64,000 bases of DNA from Pseudidiomarina piscicola (GTDB lineage: Bacteria; Pseudomonadota; Gammaproteobacteria; Enterobacterales; Alteromonadaceae), in NCBI RefSeq assembly GCF_902806985.1, contig NZ_CADCXY010000001.1, positions 124,001-188,000 on the forward strand. The letters are read 5' to 3'. The notes below the pieces were generated by a model. That model made no database searches and was not told the DNA's origin. It was given only the letters and a program-made list of their open reading frames with translations. Positions 19,358 to 27,721 of the stretch are shown piece after piece (position 1 is the first letter of the stretch; every line of letters begins with the position of its first letter). Made by a program: the position numbers and the translations under genes.

Positions 19358-19705
19358 TTATTGATCCAGCGGCGTGTCAAAATTTTCAGGACGGTCGAAG
19401 TCACCTTGGTAGTTAGCCAGCTTGCCGTCATCAAATGTTAGCGTAACGCTCCGACGATAATCGTTATTGGTACCAGATTCCATATTAAAAACGTAATACC
19501 AAGTGTCGTTGTCAAAAGCGTTTTCTGCAACTGGAACACCAAGTACGTAGGCGACTTGTTCTTTCGTCATACCAACCCGCAGTTGGTTAACATCGCGTTG
19601 CTCAAGATAATTTCCCTGCGGTACATCAATACGATAGACAAGTTTGTCAAATACGGAGCAACCACTTAATGCGATCACCATGCCGATTAGCATAAGTTTT
19701 TTCAT
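19358..19705 (-). CDS. bamE: Outer-membrane assembly lipoprotein BamE (SmpA)
   Basis: BamE is a small lipoprotein of the BAM complex that inserts beta-barrel proteins into the outer membrane. The 115-residue protein has a lipoprotein signal ending LSGC (lipidated Cys16) with Ser at +2, consistent with outer-membrane sorting. The SmpA/OmlA domain follows, with YLEQRDVNQLRVGMTKEQV and WYYVFN. Length agrees with E. coli BamE (113). recN lies upstream in the same direction, a recN-bamE adjacency common in gammaproteobacteria. A 119-bp gap holding a perfect inverted repeat separates the two genes, so separate transcription is likely. Confidence 0.95.
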   Translation of the reverse strand: MKKLMLIGMVIALSGCSVFDKLVYRIDVPQGNYLEQRDVNQLRVGMTKEQVAYVLGVPVAENAFDNDTWYYVFNMESGTNNDYRRSVTLTFDDGKLANYQGDFDRPENFDTPLDQ

Positions 19706-19782
19706 AAATTATAGTTTACTTCTAGTTTGAGGAACTCATTAGTAACGATGATAAACAAAGCTATCGTGAATAACTAGCCTTG

Positions 19783-19810
19783 CACACAAGATTGACCGCA
19801 ATCTTGTGTG
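19783..19810. repeat. Perfect 12-bp inverted repeat between recN and bamE
   Basis: CACACAAGATTG, a 4-nt loop, then CAATCTTGTGTG. It would form a very stable RNA hairpin but has no T-tract on either strand. It may be the recN terminator region, an mRNA-stabilising hairpin, or a protein-binding site. Confidence 0.75.
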
Positions 19811-19824
19811 ATTGTTCCCTTTGA

Positions 19825-21504
19825 CTAGGATGCGGTGGCTAATAACTCAGCGGCATTTGCTTTGGTTGCCGCCGTAATACTGTCACCGCCCAGTAGGCGG
19901 GCGAGCTCTATCACGCGATGATCGTGATCTAGGGCTGTCATTTTGGTCTCGGTACTCTCGCCATCGGTGACTTTATCGACCCGTAACTGTTGATGAGCTA
20001 ATGCCGCAACTTGCGGTAAATGAGTAACGCAAATGACTTGATTGTCTTTACCTAGTTGGCGCAACAACTTGCCCACAGTCGCTGCGGTGGCACCACTGAC
20101 GCCCACATCGACCTCGTCAAACATAAGTGTTGGTGTTGTCATTTGGGCGGCGGTGATCACCTGAATGGCGAGGCTAATGCGCGACAGCTCACCCCCTGAT
20201 GCAACCTTGGCCAAGGCTTGTAGTGGTTGGCCAGGGTTGGTCGTCACCTGGAAGCTAACGATATCGGTACCGAGCTTCGTCGCTGTAGCTTGCTCTTGGT
20301 GCTCGACCGCAATCACGAAGCGACCATGGGGCATATTGAGTGCCCGCATAGACGTTGAAATTTGTTCACTAAGCTCGGTTGCTGCGCGCTGGCGTTGCTT
20401 GGCGAGTTTAGCGGCTGCTTGACGATAATGCTGCGCTGCAGTTTGCACCTTTTGATCTGATTCGGCTAATTCAGCTTCGGCATTTTCTAGATCTTCAAGC
20501 TCTTGGCTAAGTTGTTGATGCAACTGGGGTAGCTGTTCAGGATCAAGCTGATGTTTGCGGGCAAGTTGAACTGCCTGCGTCACTCGCCGCTCAGTTTGCA
20601 CGAGCAAGTCATCGTCGATTTCAATTGCGTCGCTATAGAGCCGAAGTTCACGCGCGGCCTCTTCAATCTGCACACTAGCTTCTGCGAGCAATTTCACCAC
20701 GGGTTCAAGCTGGGTATCGTTACTTAATTGCTGCTCGAGGCGTTGCAGGGCATTTTGTACCAAGCCATAGGCATTATTATGCTCACCTTCAAATAAGGCA
20801 TTAAGTGCGAATTGGCTGTCTTCTTGCAGCTCCGAACTATTGCTCAGGCGTTTGTGTTGTTGCTCCAACTGAGAATATTCATTTTCTTGCAGCGCAAATT
20901 GGTTCAATTCTTCGACCTGATAACGTACTAATTGAGCACGCGCTTGGCGTTCCTCTTGTTGCTGCTGTGCAAGTTTTTGTTGCTTGCGCAATTGATACCA
21001 GTTCTGGTAGCGGTTTGCGACTTCGGCGAGCAAGTCGGCGTGACGCGCATAGGCATCGAGCAGTTCCAGTTGGTGTTCCGGCTTGGTGAGGAGTTGGTGT
21101 TCATGCTGGCCATGAATATTCACCAGCAGTGGCGCCAGCTGTTTAAGCTGACTCACGGTAACGGGGTAACCATTGATCCAGGCTTTAGAGCGGCCTTCGC
21201 GCGTAATTAAACGCCGCAGCACGCAATGATCTGGTTCTTCTTCATCAAGTAACTCGCTGTCATTGAGCCAGCGCTCTGCCGGTGAAGCCGAATTGACTTG
21301 AAAGCTTGCAATCACTTCCGCCTTATCGGCTTCTGCACGAATGGCGTCGCTCTCTGCACGGTTCCCCAAGCACAGCCCTAAAGCATCAAGGGCAATGGAC
21401 TTACCGGCACCCGTCTCGCCTGTGATGGCGGTCATGCCGGTGGTAAAATCTACGGTTAATTGACGAACCACGGCGAAGTTGCGAACTTGTAAATGCATCA
21501 ACAT
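19825..21504 (-). CDS. recN: DNA repair protein RecN
   Basis: RecN is an SMC-like ATPase recruited to double-strand breaks, where it promotes sister-chromatid cohesion and RecA-dependent repair in the cytosol. The 559-residue protein has an N-terminal Walker A GETGAGKS (29-36), a long Gln-rich coiled coil (about 150-370), and a C-terminal ABC half with the signature ASGGELSRISLA and Walker B LMFDEVDVGVSG. The first ATG (6 nt after AGAGG) is preferred over a second ATG two codons later. The upstream region has a consensus LexA box with two further half-sites, so it is expected to be strongly SOS-induced like E. coli recN. Length is normal (E. coli 553). Confidence 0.97.
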   Translation of the reverse strand: MLMHLQVRNFAVVRQLTVDFTTGMTAITGETGAGKSIALDALGLCLGNRAESDAIRAEADKAEVIASFQVNSASPAERWLNDSELLDEEEPDHCVLRRLITREGRSKAWINGYPVTVSQLKQLAPLLVNIHGQHEHQLLTKPEHQLELLDAYARHADLLAEVANRYQNWYQLRKQQKLAQQQQEERQARAQLVRYQVEELNQFALQENEYSQLEQQHKRLSNSSELQEDSQFALNALFEGEHNNAYGLVQNALQRLEQQLSNDTQLEPVVKLLAEASVQIEEAARELRLYSDAIEIDDDLLVQTERRVTQAVQLARKHQLDPEQLPQLHQQLSQELEDLENAEAELAESDQKVQTAAQHYRQAAAKLAKQRQRAATELSEQISTSMRALNMPHGRFVIAVEHQEQATATKLGTDIVSFQVTTNPGQPLQALAKVASGGELSRISLAIQVITAAQMTTPTLMFDEVDVGVSGATAATVGKLLRQLGKDNQVICVTHLPQVAALAHQQLRVDKVTDGESTETKMTALDHDHRVIELARLLGGDSITAATKANAAELLATAS

Positions 21505-21530
21505 GCGGAACCTCTCTTTTACACCTGTTA

Positions 21531-21568
21531 CTGTGTTTACATACAGTAGTTATACAGTATCTATACAG
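21531..21568 (-). promoter_or_regulatory. LexA box cluster controlling recN
   Basis: The minus strand carries CTGTATGTAAACACAG, a perfect CTGT-N8-ACAG LexA box, 27 nt upstream of the recN ATG. Two more CTGTAT half-sites follow upstream at exact 11-bp intervals (21552-21557 and 21563-21568 on plus coordinates). Confidence 0.85.
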
Positions 21569-21584
21569 TATTGCAAGGTGTGCG

Positions 21585-22475
21585 TTAAAAGAGTCGGCTA
21601 CCCCATCCAAGTTTGTTTCTTAAAACTTTGAAATAACTATGATCTTTGGGATGAATTAAACGCAGGGTATGGGGGTATTTGCGGATCAGTACCTGATCGT
21701 TGGGCAACACTTCCATGCGTCGATGGCCATCGCAACTAATCTGTAAGTTACCATTATGCGGGGCTGGATGTAGGTGCAGGGTACAGTCCGCATCCACCAC
21801 GATAGGGCGGCTACTTAAGGTATGGGGAAACATAGGCACTAACGAAATGGCGTTAAGATTTGGGGTCATGATGGGGCCGCCGCCAGACAACGAATAGGCG
21901 GTTGAGCCAGTAGGGGTGCTGATAATGAGTCCGTCAGAGCGCTGGCTGTAGACAAAATCACGGTCAACGTAAACTTCAAACTCAATCATATGAGCCACTT
22001 TGTCGGAGTGCAGCACTACTTCGTTAATGGCACGCCCAACTTCTTTGCGTTGGCCGTCACGAATCACTTCTGCCTGAAGCAAAAAGCGTTGTTCGGCGAG
22101 GTACTCGCCGCGTAACACGGGCAACAGTTGTGCAACCACATGATCTGGGTCTAAGTCGGTTAAAAAACCAAGGTTGCCGCGGTTCACGCCGATCACGGCA
22201 ATGTCGTTTTCACAGAGCACACGAGCGGCGCCGAGCATATTTCCATCGCCCCCCACTACCACCGCAAGGTCGGCCGCTTGACCAAGGTCGTCAAGGCTAA
22301 AGGTTGGGCTATCACTCTCAGCTAGTTGTTCAGCGGTGCGCTGCTCGATAATCACGTTGACACCAGCAGCTTTAAGCTCGCGTTCAAGCGTCAATAGTGT
22401 CGTACGAGTGGCTTCATGGTTGACCTTGCCCAAGAGCGCAATACGCTGAAAGGCGAAGTGTTGCGTTGCTGCCAT
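21585..22475 (-). CDS. nadK: NAD kinase
   Basis: NadK phosphorylates NAD+ to NADP+ with ATP in the cytosol and is the only route to NADP. The 296-residue protein shows the family GGDG motif (75-78) with GNML after it, the NE motif within AINEVVLH, and the glycine-rich [20 protein letters not shown] loop. Length and C-terminus agree with E. coli NadK (292). The ATG has GAGGAT 8 nt upstream. It is divergent from grpE, an arrangement conserved in enterobacteria and relatives, and its 3' end abuts the recN LexA region. No promoter could be assigned with confidence in the 112-bp gap on this strand. Confidence 0.96.
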   Translation of the reverse strand: MAATQHFAFQRIALLGKVNHEATRTTLLTLERELKAAGVNVIIEQRTAEQLAESDSPTFSLDDLGQAADLAVVVGGDGNMLGAARVLCENDIAVIGVNRGNLGFLTDLDPDHVVAQLLPVLRGEYLAEQRFLLQAEVIRDGQRKEVGRAINEVVLHSDKVAHMIEFEVYVDRDFVYSQRSDGLIISTPTGSTAYSLSGGGPIMTPNLNAISLVPMFPHTLSSRPIVVDADCTLHLHPAPHNGNLQISCDGHRRMEVLPNDQVLIRKYPHTLRLIHPKDHSYFKVLRNKLGWGSRLF

Positions 22476-22505
22476 GTAAATATCCTCAATTTTGTACGGT
22501 TTAGC

Positions 22506-22531
22506 CTTGAATCGTCAACGAGCGCCCCCAT
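22506..22531 (+). promoter_or_regulatory. Predicted sigma-32 heat-shock promoter of grpE
   Basis: CTTGAA, 14 bp, then CCCCAT, followed by AA. This fits the RpoH consensus, including the 14-bp spacer seen at E. coli dnaK P1. It lies 57 nt before the grpE ATG. Confidence 0.8.
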
Positions 22532-22587
22532 AACTGACGGCAAGTGAGCACACGCTTAGTTATACCACACTGAAAGAGTAACGAAAC

Positions 22588-23217
22588 ATGACAAAACACG
22601 ATTCTGCTGAGGAAAATAAGCAAACTGAAGTTGAACTGGACAATCAAGAGCAGGCGACGGAAGCAGCGGCCTCTGAACAGAAGCATGATGACAACGAGCA
22701 ACCTGCCGAAGAACAAGCAGCCGTTGAAGGCGACCCAACAGAGGAACGTTTAGCGGAACTTGAGCTAGCACTAGCGCAGGCGGAGCAACGCGCGGAAGAA
22801 TCAAAGGATCGTGCGGTTCGTGCTGTTGCTGAAATGGAGAATGTGCGTCGGCGGGCGAGCATTGATATTGAGAAGGCACATAAGTTTGCCTTAGAGAAGT
22901 TCGCCAATGAATTGCTCACCACCGTCGATAACCTCGAGCGCGCTTTAGCAATTGCGGCTGAGGAAGACAGCATCAATGCGAACTTCCTGGAAGGTATCGA
23001 GTTGACCCATAAAGGGTTACTGACGACGCTGCAAAAGTTTGATGTTGAGCCAGTGGGCGAAGAAGGCGACGCCTTTAACCCAGATCTGCACCAAGCAATG
23101 TCGATGCAGGCGGCGGAAGATAAAGAAAATAATACTATTTTGGCAGTGATGCAAAAAGGCTACACCCTAAGTGGTCGTCTATTGCGCCCCGCCATGGTAA
23201 TGGTCGTAAAAAACTAG
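22588..23217 (+). CDS. grpE: Nucleotide exchange factor GrpE
   Basis: GrpE is the cytosolic co-chaperone that releases ADP from DnaK and resets its folding cycle. The 209-residue protein has an acidic, Glu/Gln-rich disordered N-terminus (about 1-60), a long dimerising coiled coil (about 60-130, with RAVAEMENVRRRASIDIEKA), and the C-terminal beta domain ending LSGRLLRPAMVMV. Length is similar to E. coli GrpE (197), with the excess in the acidic tail. It stands next to dnaK in the same direction, with a 206-bp gap and separate sigma-32-type promoters for each, so they can be expressed independently but respond to the same stress. Confidence 0.96.
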   Translation: MTKHDSAEENKQTEVELDNQEQATEAAASEQKHDDNEQPAEEQAAVEGDPTEERLAELELALAQAEQRAEESKDRAVRAVAEMENVRRRASIDIEKAHKFALEKFANELLTTVDNLERALAIAAEEDSINANFLEGIELTHKGLLTTLQKFDVEPVGEEGDAFNPDLHQAMSMQAAEDKENNTILAVMQKGYTLSGRLLRPAMVMVVKN

Positions 23218-23287
23218 CAGTTGCAATGCTGCTCGGGCTGAATAAATAAAGGTTGGCAAAAATTTTTACAATGCTGCAGTTGCGGCT

Positions 23288-23313
23288 CTTGTAATTCTCG
23301 ATCGAAGCCCCAT
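23288..23313 (+). promoter_or_regulatory. Predicted sigma-32 promoter P1 of dnaK
   Basis: CTTGTA, 14 bp, CCCCAT followed by TT, in the grpE-dnaK gap. It matches the RpoH consensus except for one -35 position. Confidence 0.75.
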
Positions 23314-23351
23314 TTATCAGTCACTTTAATGATGATTCTGCTGTGGAAGGC

Positions 23352-23377
23352 ATTGAAAATGACTCAATGCACCCCAT
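23352..23377 (+). promoter_or_regulatory. Predicted sigma-32 promoter P2 of dnaK
   Basis: ATTGAA, 14 bp, CCCCAT followed by AT, 46 nt before the dnaK ATG. Together with the upstream site it gives dnaK two tandem heat-shock promoters with identical spacing. Confidence 0.75.
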
Positions 23378-23423
23378 ATCAGGAATAACGAATTAGTTTT
23401 GAATGTTGGAGTTGGAGACACAC

Positions 23424-25349
23424 ATGGGCAAAATTATTGGAATCGATTTAGGAACCACAAACTCGTGCTTAGCGGTACTTGATGGTGATAAGCCGCGCGT
23501 CATTGAGAACGCGGAAGGTGAGCGTACTACGCCTTCGGTTGTTGCATTTACCGATGACGGCGAAACGTTAGTGGGCCAGCCGGCGAAACGCCAGGCGGTG
23601 ACAAACCCTAACAAAACATTGTTTGCGATTAAACGCTTAATCGGACGTCGTTTTAAAGACGAAGAAGTACAGCGTGATATCGGCATTATGCCGTATAAAA
23701 TTATCGAAGCTGAAAACGGCGACGCTTGGGTCGAAATCGGCGACGACAAAAAAGCACCACCACAAATCTCTGCAGAAATCTTGGCGAAAATGAAAAAGAC
23801 CGCAGAAGATTATTTGGGTGAAAAAGTAACGGAAGCGGTCATTACTGTACCAGCTTACTTTAACGATGCTCAGCGTCAGGCTACCAAAGATGCGGGGCGT
23901 ATCGCTGGCCTTGAAGTAAAACGTATTATTAACGAGCCAACAGCTGCTGCCTTAGCCTATGGCCTCGACAAGAAGAAAGGTGATAACACTATCGCAGTGT
24001 ATGACCTTGGTGGCGGTACCTTTGATATTTCAATCATCGAAATCGATGAAGTTGAAGGCGAGCACACGTTTGAAGTATTGGCGACCAACGGTGACACGCA
24101 CCTTGGTGGTGAAGACTTTGACAACCGTTTAATCAACTACTTGGTTGAGCAATTCAATAAAGACCAAGGTATCGATTTACGCAAAGATCCACTTGCAATG
24201 CAGCGTCTGAAAGAAGCTGCCGAGAAAGCGAAAATCGAATTGTCGTCAGCACAACAAACGGAAGTAAACCTACCGTATATTACTGCTGACAACACCGGTC
24301 CTAAGCACTTAGCAATCAAAGTAACGCGCGCCAAGCTTGAGTCGTTGGTTGAAGACTTAATTAGCAAGTCGCTAGAGCCAGTGAAGCAGGCGCTTGCAGA
24401 CGCAGATTTATCGGTGAGCGATATTCAAGACATTATCGTGGTTGGTGGTCAGACACGGATGCCAAAAGTACAGCAAGCTGTGACTGACTTCTTCGGTAAA
24501 GAGCCACGTCGCGATGTCAACCCTGACGAAGCCGTTGCCGTAGGTGCAGCCGTACAAGCAGGTGTCTTGCAAGGTGATGTGAAAGACGTATTGCTACTTG
24601 ACGTAACTCCATTGTCGCTTGGTATTGAAACCATGGGCGGGGTCATGACCAAGCTAATTGAGAAGAATACGACGATTCCAACCAAGCAATCGCAGACGTT
24701 CTCAACAGCGGAAGATAACCAGTCAGCGGTAACCGTGCATGCGATTCAAGGTGAACGTAAGCGCGCCAGCGATAACAAGTCACTGGGTCAGTTTAACCTT
24801 GAAGGTATTCGTCCTGCACAACGTGGCGTGCCGCAAATTGAAGTAACCTTTGACCTTGATGCGGACGGTATCTTGCACGTGTCAGCAAAAGACAAAGACA
24901 CTGGTAAAGAACAGAAGATCACCATTAAAGCTTCTTCAGGCTTGAGCGACGACGAAGTTGAAAACATGGTTCGTGACGCCGAAGCACATGCTGAAGAAGA
25001 TCGTAAGTTCGAAGAAATGGTGCAAGTTCGCAACCAAGCAGATGCCTTGGTTCACGCAACCCGTAAGCAACTTGAAGAAGTTGGTGAAGGTTTAGATAGC
25101 GCTGAGAAAGAAAAAATCGAAGCGGCTATCGGTGAGCTAGAAACCGCTGTGAAGAGCAACGATAAAGAAGAAATCGAAGCGAAGCAGCAGGCATTGGTTG
25201 AAGCTTCTGGCAAGCTGATGGAAGCCGCACAGCAACAAGCACAGCAGCAACAAGGTGCTGAAGCGGGTGCTGAAGGCGAACAAGCGAAGCAAGACGACGA
25301 CGTTGTTGACGCTGAGTTTGAAGAAGTGAAAGACGAAGATAAAAAGTAA
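23424..25349 (+). CDS. dnaK: Chaperone DnaK (Hsp70)
   Basis: DnaK is the cytosolic Hsp70 that binds exposed hydrophobic peptides in an ATP-dependent cycle with DnaJ and GrpE. The start chosen ([15 protein letters not shown]) gives 641 residues, close to E. coli (638), and has TTGGAG about 7 nt upstream; an ATG seven codons earlier adds MLELETH, which no DnaK has. The nucleotide-binding domain shows DLGTTNS, the [13 protein letters not shown] motif and [11 protein letters not shown]. The substrate-binding domain and helical lid follow. The C-terminus ends in a Gln/Ala-rich stretch and the conserved [17 protein letters not shown] tail that interacts with clients and co-chaperones. dnaJ follows after 111 nt. 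Confidence 0.98.
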   Translation: MGKIIGIDLGTTNSCLAVLDGDKPRVIENAEGERTTPSVVAFTDDGETLVGQPAKRQAVTNPNKTLFAIKRLIGRRFKDEEVQRDIGIMPYKIIEAENGDAWVEIGDDKKAPPQISAEILAKMKKTAEDYLGEKVTEAVITVPAYFNDAQRQATKDAGRIAGLEVKRIINEPTAAALAYGLDKKKGDNTIAVYDLGGGTFDISIIEIDEVEGEHTFEVLATNGDTHLGGEDFDNRLINYLVEQFNKDQGIDLRKDPLAMQRLKEAAEKAKIELSSAQQTEVNLPYITADNTGPKHLAIKVTRAKLESLVEDLISKSLEPVKQALADADLSVSDIQDIIVVGGQTRMPKVQQAVTDFFGKEPRRDVNPDEAVAVGAAVQAGVLQGDVKDVLLLDVTPLSLGIETMGGVMTKLIEKNTTIPTKQSQTFSTAEDNQSAVTVHAIQGERKRASDNKSLGQFNLEGIRPAQRGVPQIEVTFDLDADGILHVSAKDKDTGKEQKITIKASSGLSDDEVENMVRDAEAHAEEDRKFEEMVQVRNQADALVHATRKQLEEVGEGLDSAEKEKIEAAIGELETAVKSNDKEEIEAKQQALVEASGKLMEAAQQQAQQQQGAEAGAEGEQAKQDDDVVDAEFEEVKDEDKK

Positions 25350-25460
25350 TCATACGCCCACCGGGTGTCTGTAATCGAAGCGCACGGGGGTTGCCAGTAG
25401 GTGGCCTCCGTGTATTCGTTTCAGAACGTAGCTAAATAGGAAAGTGGAAGACGCAACATT

Positions 25461-26603
25461 ATGGCGAAACCAGATTTGTATGAAGTGCTGGGCGTAAGCA
25501 GAGATGCCAGCGAACGCGACATCAAGAAAGCCTACAAGCGTATGGCGATGAAGTACCATCCAGACCGTACCAAAGGCGATAAAGACCTTGAAATGAAGTT
25601 TAAAGAGGTTAAAGCCGCTTACGAGGTGCTTTCGGATCCACAAAAACGTGCTGCTTATGACCAATATGGTCATGCTGCATTTGAGCAAGGCCAAGGTGGC
25701 TTTGGTGGCGGTGGTGCCGGCGCCGCAGACTTCGCGGATATTTTTGGTGATGTGTTCGGTGATATCTTTGGTGGTGGCGGTCGACGTGGCCAGGCACAAG
25801 CTGCGCGTGGTTCAGACCTGCGCTACAACCTCGAGCTGTCCCTAGAGGAAGCTGTACGTGGTAAAGAAGTCGACTTGAAGATACCTAAGCTGTCTGAGTG
25901 TGACGATTGTGACGGTTCAGGTGCGCAGAAAGGTTCAGGTGCGGAAACCTGTTCGCACTGTCATGGCAGCGGTCATATTCAAATGCGCCAAGGGTTCTTT
26001 GCAGTACAACAGCCTTGTCCGCACTGTCGTGGGCGCGGTAAAGTGATTAAGAATCCGTGCCGTACCTGTCATGGTGACGGCCGCGTTGAGCGCACTAAAA
26101 CGCTGAATGTAAAAATACCAGCGGGCGTGGATACCGGTGATCGAATACGCCTCAATGGTGAAGGTGAAGCCGGCGAAATGGGCGCTCCAGCGGGTGACCT
26201 GTACGTACAGGTGCATGTTCGCGAGCATTCAATTTTTAAACGCGATGGCAATAACCTATATTGTGAAGTACCTTTAAGCTTTACCCATGCTGCGCTGGGT
26301 GGCGACATTCAGGTGCCAACTCTGGAAGGTAAGGTTAAGCTTAAGATACCCACTGAAACGCAAACTGGAAAACTATTCCGCCTGCGTGGCAAGGGGGTTC
26401 GCTCGGTCCGCACGGGCGCTGTTGGTGACTTAATTTGTAAAGTTGTTATCGAGACACCGGTGAACCTTTCCGAAGAGCAGCGTGAGCTGTTACGACAACT
26501 TGATGAATCTATGGGAAGTGGCGATGAAGCTGCGCGCTATCGGCCGAAAGAAAAAGGCTTTTTTGATGGCGTAAAACGCTTTTTCGATGACCTCCGCGGT
26601 TAA
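25461..26603 (+). CDS. dnaJ: Co-chaperone DnaJ (Hsp40)
   Basis: DnaJ delivers substrates to DnaK and stimulates its ATPase. The 380-residue class A protein has the J domain with HPD at 33-35, a Gly/Phe-rich linker (about 75-110), and four CxxCxGxG zinc repeats ([32 protein letters not shown]). The two beta-sandwich client-binding domains and the C-terminal dimer helix follow. All key residues are present and the length matches E. coli (376). The 111-nt gap from dnaK contains an imperfect hairpin (CACGG to CCGTG around 25385-25415) without a T-tract, so read-through from dnaK is likely. Confidence 0.98.
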   Translation: MAKPDLYEVLGVSRDASERDIKKAYKRMAMKYHPDRTKGDKDLEMKFKEVKAAYEVLSDPQKRAAYDQYGHAAFEQGQGGFGGGGAGAADFADIFGDVFGDIFGGGGRRGQAQAARGSDLRYNLELSLEEAVRGKEVDLKIPKLSECDDCDGSGAQKGSGAETCSHCHGSGHIQMRQGFFAVQQPCPHCRGRGKVIKNPCRTCHGDGRVERTKTLNVKIPAGVDTGDRIRLNGEGEAGEMGAPAGDLYVQVHVREHSIFKRDGNNLYCEVPLSFTHAALGGDIQVPTLEGKVKLKIPTETQTGKLFRLRGKGVRSVRTGAVGDLICKVVIETPVNLSEEQRELLRQLDESMGSGDEAARYRPKEKGFFDGVKRFFDDLRG

Positions 26604-26637
26604 GCCTCAGCCCGCTTAAACAGATTGGAGAAACGCG

Positions 26638-27432
26638 ATGCGCACCCTAAAATATGGACTTGTTGCCGCCGGTTTATTAAGCCTTGTGGCTTGTACGCAA
26701 TCACCGACTGGTCGGTCGCAGTTACAATTGTTCAGTAGCAATGAAATTGCGCAACTGGGTGCGCAAAGTTATAGCGCTCTTAAAGAGCAAGAAAAGGTCT
26801 CCAACGATCCCGCATTAAATCGTTATGTGCAGTGTATTACCGACGATCTTATAGCCGCGCTGCCAGCGCCATGGGCACAGCAACAATGGCAAGTGACGGT
26901 GTTCGACAGTGAAGCGGTGAACGCGTTCGCACTGCCAGGCGGTAATATTGGCGTTTACACAGGCCTTATTGAGGTTGCTGAAAATCCAGCTCAGCTTGCA
27001 GCGGTCATTGGCCATGAAATTGGTCATGTGATTGCACAGCATAGCAACGAGCGGATGTCGAACCAATTTGCGGCTGGCTTAGGCATGCAGCTTGGTGGCT
27101 TGTTGATCGGCCAAGAAATGGAAAGCGAAGAGGCGGCACTGGTCATGGGCGCACTGGGCGTTGGCGTGCAATTAGGTTATTTACTTCCGTATTCACGGAT
27201 TCACGAAAGTGAGTCAGACGAACTAGGTCTCGGCTACATGGCAGCCGCCGGTTATGACCCTCGCGAAGCCGCTGAGCTATGGCGTAATATGGCGCAGCAG
27301 GGCGGTCCAACGCCACCGGAATTTCTATCGACGCATCCGTCGCCACAAACGCGAATTGAGAAGCTTGAAGAGTTAGCGGTTGATGCAATGCAAACCTATC
27401 AACAAGCCCCCAAAGCCAACTGCCGCTTATAG
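26638..27432 (+). CDS. M48 family metalloprotease lipoprotein (LoiP/YggG-like)
   Basis: A 264-residue zinc peptidase with a lipoprotein signal ending SLVAC (lipidated Cys19, Thr at +2), so it should be anchored in the outer membrane facing the periplasm. The zinc site is HEIGH (126-130), and the third ligand is probably Glu192 in the HESESDELG segment. Length and layout resemble E. coli LoiP/YggG, a membrane-quality-control protease; BepA is longer because of its TPR part, which is lacking here. GGAG stands 8 nt before the ATG and the gene starts 34 nt after dnaJ with no terminator between, so it may be co-transcribed with dnaKJ and heat-inducible. That regulation is inferred from position. 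Confidence 0.88.
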   Translation: MRTLKYGLVAAGLLSLVACTQSPTGRSQLQLFSSNEIAQLGAQSYSALKEQEKVSNDPALNRYVQCITDDLIAALPAPWAQQQWQVTVFDSEAVNAFALPGGNIGVYTGLIEVAENPAQLAAVIGHEIGHVIAQHSNERMSNQFAAGLGMQLGGLLIGQEMESEEAALVMGALGVGVQLGYLLPYSRIHESESDELGLGYMAAAGYDPREAAELWRNMAQQGGPTPPEFLSTHPSPQTRIEKLEELAVDAMQTYQQAPKANCRL

Positions 27433-27436
27433 AAAA

Positions 27437-27640
27437 GCGATGTTAGCTGTTTGCTGTTAGCTGTTCGATAAGAGCTGAAACATAGAGCGATGTTCGCTGT
27501 TTGCTGTTAGCTGTTCGATAAGAGCTAAAAACTAGAGCGATGTTCGCTGTTCGATGTTTGATGTTCGATAAGAGCTGAAACATCGCTTTCGCCTTTTCCA
27601 ACATCGAACATCAAACATCAAACATCGCTTTCGCCTTTGT
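27437..27640 (+). repeat. 50-bp tandem repeat built of heptamers, with an inverted tail
   Basis: Three copies with exact 50-bp period start at 27437, 27487 and 27537. Each contains runs of 7-nt units of the form TGTTNGM (TGTTAGC, TGTTTGC, TGTTCGC, TGTTCGA), then a common GATAAGAGCTGAAACAT-type tail; copy 2 differs slightly. A following segment (27587-27640) contains the heptamers in inverted orientation (CATCGAA, CATCAAA) and a 42-bp-spaced duplicate of CATCGCTTTCGCCTTT. The region can fold into a large hairpin. It fills most of the 289-bp gap between the M48 gene and the symporter; no gene is seen here. Confidence 0.9.
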
Positions 27641-27721
27641 GCATAACGCATAACTTTTCGTTCTAAACCATTCCCCCTTGCCGCCCGTATAATTCCCCAT
27701 TTCCATCTGATGCGAGGAACT

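Noticed and set aside
25385-25415. Terminator between dnaK and dnaJ
   Set aside because: The CACGG/CCGTG stem is short and imperfect and is not followed by a T-tract; co-transcription of dnaKJ is more likely.
27437-27640. Possible CRISPR array
   Set aside because: The three 50-bp units are contiguous with no unique spacers between conserved repeats, the repeat is made of heptamers, and no cas gene is near.
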